Origin: Antennarius striatus
Lineage: Eukaryota > Chordata > Actinopteri > Lophiiformes > Antennariidae
Direction: 5' to 3'
DNA: 64,000 bases
Assembly: GCF_040054535.1 (NCBI RefSeq)
Contig: NC_090791.1
Span: 17,931,327 to 17,995,326, forward strand
The position numbers and the translations under genes were made by a program. Below, piece after piece: positions 56,395 through 64,000 of this stretch. The notes under the pieces were generated by a model. The model was not told the DNA's origin. It searched no databases and saw only the letters and a list, made by a program, of their open reading frames with translations. Numbering within the stretch: position 1 is the stretch's first letter; each line of letters begins with the position of its first letter.

Positions 56395-56545
56395 CCAATT
56401 TAAGCCGTACCCATTTCCGGTCAAACCACACCCACCTCTTGTTTAAGTCCCGCCCATTCCGAGTACAGCTACAGATAATTTAAATGGTTGAACAGATACA
56501 GATACAGATACAGATAGTGGTGTACTCACTCATCCCTACTTATAT
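56395..56545. repeat. possible non-autonomous DNA transposon relic
   Basis: CCGTACCCATTTCCGGTCAAACCACACCC-type text followed by repeated ACAGATAC units and GTGTACTCACTCATCCCT recalls a common fish repeat. Ends and family are uncertain. Confidence 0.35.
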
Positions 56546-56549
56546 TTGG

Positions 56550-57495
56550 AAGCTTTTGAAGAAAAACAACCCATTGGGTAATCCTGACCCCACATGTTCA
56601 TTTAAGGGTTAAAATGACAACTATAAAAATGTGCACATGATGGTTGCATAAATGATGATTGACAAAAGCCTGAGGCTAAAAAAGCTGAATGTCTTTTGGA
56701 AAGTTGTGACTTTACTGTCAACTTTGACTTTAAAGACTCCTAATCCTGACTTCCCTACATTCCAAGTAGTCCAATATTTGCAAGTAGAGTATATCCATCT
56801 GTGGCTAATCATTTTGAGCTTAGTGTGTGGGTAAAGCTCAGTCATTTTTATTAACTTAATCCAAAGAGAAATACATTGAGCCACATTCTGTTCATCAATT
56901 TTACCCAAGTACCCAAGAAACTATTGAACGGTTCTTTTCAGATGTAAAAGTGATTTAGAACCAGTGTAAGTTCCCAGTACAACGATAGAACAATAATTAT
57001 TTTTTGGCTGATGCCTCACAATAGTTCATCGTGATTCTTCATGAACATTTCGAAACACTTCCACATCAACAGTGGGTATTAATCAAGAGGAAAGACAATT
57101 TATTCTTATTCCTCCCTACTTGGAGCGAAACAGGAATAAATTGATGTGCTCTTATTTCTACCACCTTTCATGCTTAAATCACTGTTTTTTTATTACTAGA
57201 TGGGAAATCAGTCAAAGGGATGCTCAGAGTGAGGCACACACGTGCAATAATCACATTATTGAGATGAGAGAATGTTCAGGGTGAACTAGCTGCCAGTGTC
57301 AACAGCATCCTCCTCTGAGAAGAATCTGCCTCCTGGAGAAACCAAGTTTACCACCTCACCAGCTGCAGAATCCATCATCGTTATGACCTCATAACTGTCG
57401 CCGCGGAAAATGTGCAGTCATTTCCCACAAAGTGTGTGTGCATCAGATCATCTCTGTGATGCCATGGGATCGTCATCTCAAAGTCCTACATGCTT
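56550..57495. other. intergenic, no gene seen
   Basis: AT-rich DNA, no recognisable content. Confidence 0.45.
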
Positions 57496-57499
57496 TTCT

Positions 57500-57626
<127 letters not shown>

Positions 57627-57952
57627 GACCTCAGCCAACAGGACAAACATCCATGAGCACATGGTGTCCTTATGACTGTAGCAATGCAAGAATTCACATA
57701 AATAACACATAACAAATTATTGCGTGCACAGTCACTGTCACATTCAGTCATGCAACGGCCCCCGCGGAGTCTGTGAAGACATTTAAAGGCTGGACAACAA
57801 TTAAGAAACGTCTGAAGCATGACAGACTCATATTTGGTTTCAATGCCAAGTTGGCTTCATAATACAAGGAAGTCACTTTGGTGGATTGTTGTATAACTAA
57901 AAATAGAAAAAAATATTTGAAAAACATAATACAATATTCACGGGCGGCACGG

Positions 57953-58285
57953 TGGCGCAGAGGTTAGCGCTGTCGCCTCACAACACGGCAGGTCCGGGTT
58001 CGAGTCCCGCTCTGTGCGGAGTTCGCATGTTCTCCCCATGTCCGCGTGGGTTCTCCGGCTTCCTCCCACCTCCAAAAGCATGCGCTTCAGGTTGATTGGC
58101 CGGTCCCACATTGCCCATAGGAGTGAGAGTGTGTGTGCGTCTTTGTATGTCTTTGTATGTCTTTGTATGTGGCTCTGCGGTGTACTGGCGTTGTGCCCGG
58201 AGTATCCCCCGCCTCACGCCCTATGCCAGCTGGGATAGGCTCCAGCTCCCAGTGACCCGCTACGGCGGATATAGCGGTGGTACAT
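57953..58285 (+). mobile_element. tRNA-derived SINE, full-length copy
   Basis: Head GGCGGCACGGTGGCGCAGAG with A box and GGTTCGAGTCCCG as B box (58000-58010). The body includes TGTTCTCCCCATGTCCGCGTGG, a three-fold TCTTTGTATG repeat at 58139-58168, and the end GGGATAGGCTCCAGCTCCCA plus ATGAAAATGAAT tail. Well preserved. Confidence 0.88.
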
Positions 58286-58309
58286 GAAAATGAATAATTA
58301 CAATATTCA

Positions 58310-58615
58310 CAGTGCTGCAGTGGGTAGCGTTGTTGTCTCACAGCAAGAAGGTTCCAGGTTCGAGTCTTGTTCTGTGTGGAGTTTGTATGTTCTCCCCGAC
58401 GCTGTGTGGGTTCTCTTCGGGTTTAACGTTTTCTTCACACCTCCAAACACATGTACCTTATGTCAACTGGTCGTTTCCAAATTATCCATAGTGTGTGTGA
58501 GAGGTTGTTCGTCTTTTGTGTGGTCCCCGCCCATAAGTCAGCTGGTATAAGTTCCAGGAACCCCCCTAACCCACAAAAGTGGAGAAAGCAGTACAGAAAA
58601 TTAATGAATGACACA
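58310..58615 (+). mobile_element. tRNA-derived SINE, second tandem copy (diverged)
   Basis: Same order of blocks as the preceding SINE (GTGCTGCAGTGGGTAGCG, GGTTCGAGTCTTG, GTTCTCCCCGACGCTGTGTG, AAAATTAATGAATGAC tail), clearly older. The two lie head to tail about 25 bp apart. Confidence 0.82.
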
Positions 58616-58789
58616 GATGTATTTCATTGTTGAATGCTGGGATATGTTGTAAAATTAAAATAATCTTGGATGTCCAGGACTAGGGGTCTACAACCTCTTA
58701 AATGAGCACCTCCAGGTGTGACACTGTTTTGGCTTGGTGCTGAACACCACACAGTTTGACTTTTAGTTATAAAAGTAAAAATAAACACA

Positions 58790-58990
58790 CCCCACCCCAC
58801 CTCACAATCGATCACACACAATCACTGCACAATCTTTATGACCAGTTTAGGTTGTAAATTGCACATTGTTAATATGTACAGTATATCTGTAAGTATGTAT
58901 GTTTGACTGAACTTCTCTGCTGCAGTCATGTAAACTTCCCCACTGTGGGACAAATAAAGGTTTATCTTATCTTGTCTTGTCATATCATAT
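58790..58990 (+). mobile_element. non-LTR retrotransposon 3' end with ATCTT tail
   Basis: CTGCAGTCATGTAAACTTCC, then CCCCACTGTGGGACAAATAAAG, then TATCTTATCTTG-type tail to about 58985. Same end as the reverse copy at 4150-4205. Confidence 0.6.
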
Positions 58991-59569
58991 CTTATCCTTT
59001 ACACAGCGTCAGATGTGTTAACTGAAGTCCCATCACAACCCAGTCAAAATCAGCGCTGAAAATAAATGGATGGCTATTTTATTTCGGGTATTTCTGTGTG
59101 TTTTTCCGACGGTGTTCTGGTAGGAGTCTGTTGTGTTGGTGTCATGTCTGTGCTTTGTCCTCCAGGACACCAGAACAATTAAGAGTTCATCAGTGGCGTG
59201 GACCTCACTGGATCCAGAGTTCCCTGGGCATAGAGGCTGGGAGTGTCATGGTTCTGTTCTTTTTGTATGCTTGGCAAGTCTGTTTTTTATTTTATTTTTT
59301 TTTTTAGCTCATTTTCTCTTGACAGGTCAGGGTGTGGCAGGAGGTCTGCTGGCTCCTAGCAGCTGACAGGGCACGCCAGTTCCCACTCTGCTCATCAGCC
59401 TCTTCTCAAAAGGTCTGGCCTTCCCCTAAGAGGGAAAGAAAGATCTTTATTTTTTCATTATATAGATAGTACAACAAAATTAGAAGGTCAAATGGAGAGC
59501 TGGTCCAGAGCTGCTGCACCCCGGGTGCACCCCCACTATGGGCCACCATGACCTAATATTTCTTAGAAG

Positions 59570-59735
59570 CATGTTTTACCTGAGGATGGGGGGGAAACGG
59601 GAGAAAACCCATTCAGACACGGAGAGAACAAGCAAACTCTTCAGAGAAAGGCCATGTGGAAATGCTAGGGTTTGAACCCATGACCTTCTTGCTGTGCGGC
59701 AGCAGTACTAACCACTATGCTACTATGGCAGGTGC
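59570..59735 (-). mobile_element. tRNA-derived SINE, reverse copy
   Basis: The minus strand reads from a head near 59730 (TAGCATAGTGGTTAGTACTGC) through GGTTCAAACCC as a decayed B box and a GTTTGCTTGTTCTCTCCGTG body. Older than the copies at 58 kb. Confidence 0.72.
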
Positions 59736-59739
59736 CAGA

Positions 59740-61069
59740 TAATTCCGTCCAGTTTCTGTGATGTTAGTGTTCCTAGTGGTCTCTCTGCTGCTTGTCCTTC
59801 TTTCTAGTTTGTGGATTTTTGTCATGTTTTTTGCTCTGCTACTTTTGGTTCCCTTTGCTCTCTTGTGTTTACAGCCTGAGCAATAAACTGTTGATTTTTC
59901 CCTACTTTTATCAGTCTGCTCTTTTGGGTCCAGACTCAAACAAACCCTAATGGGAAGAGCTGCCAGTCAGAGATTTCTTCATCCACTACACATTTGGTTT
60001 GGACTCTGGTTATTACAGCACATTTCACCCTTCTCCAGGCACTAAAAATCTAATTGATTCCTGTCATCTGTTTAATCGAGTTGATGGATCAGCACCTTGA
60101 CTGACTGCATTCTTATCTCAGCCTTCATTAAATGTCATCATTGGATATTTAAAAAAAAATCCCTGTGTCCCACCCTTTTACAAAGTTTGTGAAAATATAA
60201 AATGTTTTTGTGCAATGTTGTCTAACAAACCAAACAAAGAAATAACAACTACAATAAGAACCCACAGCAAGCAATGTTATATGTTTGTGTTTGACGGGAA
60301 CAATCCTTATATCGAGGTTCTACCATCATCATGGTCAGTGGCGACAGCTGAAGCCTCTGGTCTACAGACAGCATTTTATAAGCTCGATACACAGAAATCC
60401 GTCAATCCATTCACCTCCACACGTACACCAGTTGGTAAAATGAACATATTTGCATGGCTGGAAACCAGCAAATAGTATGAAATGTGAACATATGTTTTGT
60501 TTTCTGGAGAAAGATTTTTATGTTCTTTGTCTTCTCTTCTGGTGTCTTTATTTCCTCTCCTCTGATGTGGCACCTTCAGGGCAGGACTCATAAAACATTA
60601 AGCTGCTGGTTGTGTTTGTCATGTGTTCCTACCGAGCAGTAAATATCTTCTCCCCAGAAGACCACACGTCACTGGAACCCTCGAGAAAGACTGAATGACT
60701 TCTATCAGACGTAATGCCAGCGTGTAGTTCTCTTTTTTCCCCCTCCTTCTATTCGTATCCAGCTGGATGCTGGCGCCCTCATGTGGTGACAGCGATAATT
60801 ACACTCTGTTGAATAAATTCCTGTATCATATCATGCATAAGGCACAGAATTTATTCTCCTAATTAACTTTAATTAACAGTTTATATAAATTATACAAATT
60901 TCAAATAACATTACAAAATAAATATTCCTTTCAAAATATAACAGTAAACGTTACTCATTATTGACAATCTTGCAGTGAAGGTGGGTTTGTTGCCGTAAAA
61001 CATTTTTAATTAAAAAAAAACTGCTTTCATTTCACTGTGTGTGTGTGTGTGTGTGTGTTTGTGTGTCCA
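59740..61069. other. 3' flank of the small heat-shock gene
   Basis: Contains a short (GT)n at 61038-61060, which lies within the likely 3' UTR, and candidate minus-strand poly(A) signals near 60855. No other gene seen. Confidence 0.45.
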
Positions 61070-62206
61070 TTAGTTTGTGGTTTCCTCCTCTTCCTCATCC
61101 TTGCAAATGGGAAATTCAAGAGATGACCTGAACCGAATGGGCAATTGGCGTTCTTCAGTGATTGGTTGTTTGGCCACAGGGGCTTGGATACGCAGCTGTC
61201 CATCATCCATCAGCGAGCAGGAGAGGGCGGACAGGTCGACGTGATCAGGAAGGTCAATTTTCTGTGCGAATCCCATCCGAGATGAGGCCGAGGAGCAGAA
61301 GGAGGCGCAGGAGGAGGATGAGGAGCAGGACTGAGTCTCCTCTGCTCCGGCCTGCTTTACCGCCACCACTGCCAGGCTCCGCCCCTCCAGTTTGACTGTA
61401 ATGTCATTGGGGGCATAGCCACGAGCATCTAGGGTCACAAGGAGGTCACCGTTGCTTTCTGTTTCCTGCTGAGCTTCCTTGTGCAGCTGCATGCTGGGAA
61501 GTTGACTCTGCTTCTCTTTACCGTCACTCAACCTGGAACAGAACCAGGAGCTGGTCAAAATATGATTCTTTGTTTGCATAAAAACTATTTGATTTTGAAG
61601 ATGTGTGGTGGAGGACTTGGCATGTGCAGAAACAAACCCACTGCTTTCAGTTGGATGCATGTTATTTTTACTTTTAACTTAAAAAAAAACATTTTATCAA
61701 TAAAAAGTAATGAAACTTGAAAGGGTGGCGGGTGAGCCAAAGACAGCCAGTCAATCTAAAATTTAAAACTACAAGTCACACTTCCTGGGTGATAAAGAAT
61801 AAAAGCAACAACATCGGTTTAACAACTTCTACCTCTACCTATCCCTCTGATGAACTGCATGCTCTAACAATAAATTCATTGATGGGTTTGCTCCATTTGG
61901 AGAAAGTCATCAACTGATTTGGACAGGAGGAAATACTCAACCGATTAGCTCCAATACAAGGAACCATAGATTCAGTACATACCTTGCCAATGGTGGGGCA
62001 ACAAGGGGTAACCGGTGAAGTTTGAGCAGGTGGGGCCCGTCATGAAACTCCCTCAGGAGGCTGTTGACCAGATTGGACCTCTGGGTGAAGAAGTCTTGCT
62101 GCAGAGAGGCGAGGGCATCCCGCCGGAGGGGCCAAAGCAGCCTCTCCTGGCCGAAGAAGGGGTCGTCACCAAACAGGCTGTTGAATGCTGTACGCTGTGA
62201 CATCAT
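61070..62206 (-). CDS. hspb9: small heat-shock protein, HSPB9/HSP30-like, two exons
   Basis: Alpha-crystallin-type chaperone that binds unfolding proteins without ATP. Minus-strand exons 62206-61983 and 61532-61070; intron GT-AG, phases agree; 687 nt = 228 aa. N-terminal region (MMSQRTAFNSLFGDDPFFGQ, RLLWPLRRDALASLQQDFF) has the aromatic WPLR motif of small HSPs. The alpha-crystallin domain covers about residues 103-200: GDLLVTLDARGYAPNDITVKL, then a Ser/Cys-rich loop (SCSSSSSCASFCSSASSRMG), FAQKIDLPDHVDLSALSCSL and DDGQLRIQAP. The Ser/Cys loop replaces the usual β5-β6 loop and is longer than normal. The tail ends with acidic EEEEETTN. Two ATGs (62206, 62203) are adjacent. HSPB9 is suggested by linkage to mpp2/pyy (human 17q21) and by the loop; an hsp30 or hspb11 paralogue is the alternative. 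Confidence 0.85.
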
Positions 62207-62386
62207 GTCAGCGTCTGAAGACGGGTCCGAAGTATGACTAGACTTGTTTCTAAGGTAACCTGGAGAGTATCGCTGCTTCTTCCTCTCTTGGTTGAAAGGC
62301 TCAGAGAAGATCGAGACAGTTCAGTGTTTATTCTTCCTGCTCCTGTTCTGTCAGGGTGTTTGTGAAGTTAAAAAGGTCTTGTCTCC

Positions 62387-62394
62387 TTTATATA
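62387..62394 (-). promoter_or_regulatory. TATA box of the small heat-shock gene
   Basis: TATATAAA on the minus strand about 180 bp upstream of the ATG, preceded by GGGG. Implies a start near 62360 and a 5' UTR of about 155 bases. I did not find a convincing run of heat-shock elements. Confidence 0.65.
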
Positions 62395-62399
62395 CCCCA

Positions 62400-64000
62400 G
62401 CTGTCCTGGTCTGTCCCTCCCTCTGTGCTATTTACACCCCATGAGGTCACTGCTGTTTGTTAGTGTGTAAAAGCAAGGTCAGGAATACCCCACAGCTCAT
62501 CCCCAAGCTAAAGACGGTACATGGTCTTATCCTGTTTGGGGTTTTGTGGTCACTGCAGTCCTATTCCTGATTTTCACTGAAACAAGGCAGATTCAGATTT
62601 CTGCAATGTGTTGAGAGCATTAGTTTAGTTCATTGCCATTTTTCATGTGAGATGATAGTCAGCATAAATAGTAAGACAAGACTGTTCTTAACATCTTTCT
62701 TTTTATTCTTACTTGTTGAAAGCAAATATGGCATCATTTATGAAGAAAAAGTTTAATTTCATTGAGCCAATACAAAGACAACTTGATTTCTGCTTGTTAC
62801 TAATGAGTAGATATCAGGCTGTGATATACGATGATTTACACAGTCAGGATAGTTTTCATTAAACTACTCTTCTGCAGTAAAGATTTTTAACATTACGTTA
62901 ATATTAAAGTCATTAATTTCATTTTTGCTTGAGTTACAATAACAAAATTTCAAAAACCACATCACTGATTCATCATAAATTCATTGTAAAATAAAATAAA
63001 AACTCTTAGCTTTTGTTTGACTTCTTTACACGGAGTGTTTGTTTTCTTTGGAGAATAACAAATGCAGCATCTAAAAACCCGTGTACGTTGGAATGTAGTC
63101 ACACCTGAACCATAAATCATACAGAAAGAGCTTTAGAGGTGTTCGTACATGAATTCAGCCACATGGAGCAGTTCTCTGTTTTTGTTTTCTCAGTATTTTT
63201 ATCAGATGATCAAAATCACAATCAGGGTACTTAGCCCCAAGAGGAAAATTGGTCTTTGTTACAGTCGCACTGCTTCAGAAAGAATAATAGAAAATGCACG
63301 ACTAAGAATTTTTTTGAATTAAATAGCTGAAGATGAAATAAGAATCAATAAAAGAATACAGAGGTATATACAGGTATGTATTGTTTTGCTCGAAGAACCA
63401 GTCATGAAGCCTCGTAATCTGAGATGTGATGCACTTCCTCCTTCCTGCTGGTAACTCCTGAACAGCTACTGATGTCTGAGTCATGTCAGCCATTAAACCA
63501 GTATCCTAAACCATAAGGTACATTAAGATTTTCCTCTACCTAGCCGTGACGCTTTCTTCCCAAATATCACAAAAAAACCTTTTCCTGTCAGCGTGTTGGA
63601 CAGGCTGTGTAGCAGGAAGGCTTTATGTGTTGGCCACAGAGGTGCAGCAAAACCAGCACACTATCAATATTTTCATCTCCCCACGAGAGAATCTGCCAAA
63701 ATGTTCAAATAATACAGTAGATAAAGTGTCAATACTAGTGGGGCTTTTCCTTTATAAGAGGCTACCATTCACTTTAAAATGATAAGCTGACTAGGAAGTG
63801 TCATAAAGGCCTTCAGAGTCTGGACGGTTCTGCCAGACTTTTTGGCGGCCAGGGATCCTAAGTCCTTTAAAGTTCATCCTTGTACTGTATAAACCGAAGG
63901 TCAAAAAGCATTATGTATTATTCAGCTTAAATCCAAATACTTGTGTCTCAGGGGATTCATTATTCTTACAACTACTTTCAGTCCCTATTCCTTTGTGATT
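62400..64000. other. right edge, no gene seen
   Basis: AT-rich DNA upstream of the heat-shock gene. No recognisable exon, RNA gene or repeat; small ORFs here have no recognisable features. Confidence 0.4.

Noticed and set aside
62540-62610. Heat-shock elements upstream of the small heat-shock gene
   Set aside because: TTC and GAA triplets occur (TTCACTGAA), but spacing does not form three alternating 5-bp units.
63302-63493. 63-aa minus-strand ORF at the right edge
   Set aside because: No recognisable domain or splice signals; consistent with chance.

Overview
This is teleost fish nuclear DNA. Genes are split by GT-AG introns, (CA)n/(GT)n microsatellites are very dense, and the interspersed repeats are typical fish families: RTE-type and Rex3 LINEs, L2-like 3' ends with GATT tails, Gypsy and BEL/Pao LTR elements, piggyBac and hAT relics, and tRNA-derived SINEs. 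Four complete protein-coding genes could be assembled exon by exon, all on the minus strand.

Layout: (1) 1-968, the 3' end of a degenerate Gypsy-like LTR retrotransposon. (2) 1330-8714, a retinol saturase gene, 12 coding exons, 624 aa. (3) 9330-10609, a damaged RTE LINE copy. (4) 13270-22050, a MAGUK scaffold gene of the mpp2 type, 13 coding exons, 548 aa (L27, PDZ, SH3, guanylate kinase-like), with a likely non-coding first exon in a CpG-rich promoter near 22.0 kb. (5) 22559-25807, a full-length RTE LINE with one uninterrupted endonuclease-reverse transcriptase ORF, inserted about 0.5 kb from that promoter and flanked by ATT microsatellites. (6) 29540-36414, peptide YY (pyya), a 97-aa prepropeptide in three coding exons plus a 5' non-coding exon and a TATA box; its 4.5-kb second intron holds a Rex3 fragment. 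(7) 36.6-61 kb, gene-poor and repeat-rich: a second damaged RTE copy, a hAT C-terminal relic, a BEL/Pao-like element with 156-bp LTRs and only gag-protease coding, an 18-bp minisatellite split by a SINE, a piggyBac transposase pseudogene and several SINEs. (8) 61070-62394, a small heat-shock protein gene (hspb9/hsp30-like), two exons, 228 aa, with a TATA box.

The four genes do not form a pathway: retinoid metabolism in the ER, synaptic/junctional scaffolding, a secreted gut/brain peptide hormone and a chaperone. The mpp2-pyy neighbourhood agrees with the vertebrate linkage on human 17q21. RETSAT lies elsewhere in human, so the retsat copy here may be a fish paralogue (inference).

The observations most worth a second look are three retsat introns whose 3' splice sites directly abut very long (TG)n tracts, the gag-protease-only BEL/Pao element, the intact LINE ORF beside the mpp2 promoter together with two truncated copies that each carry an internal deletion, a large (GT)n-(TA)n-(CA)n inverted repeat inside pyya intron 1, and a perfect 32-bp (ATG/CAT) palindrome about 116 bp upstream of the pyya TATA box. 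I did not find a clearly new gene system.
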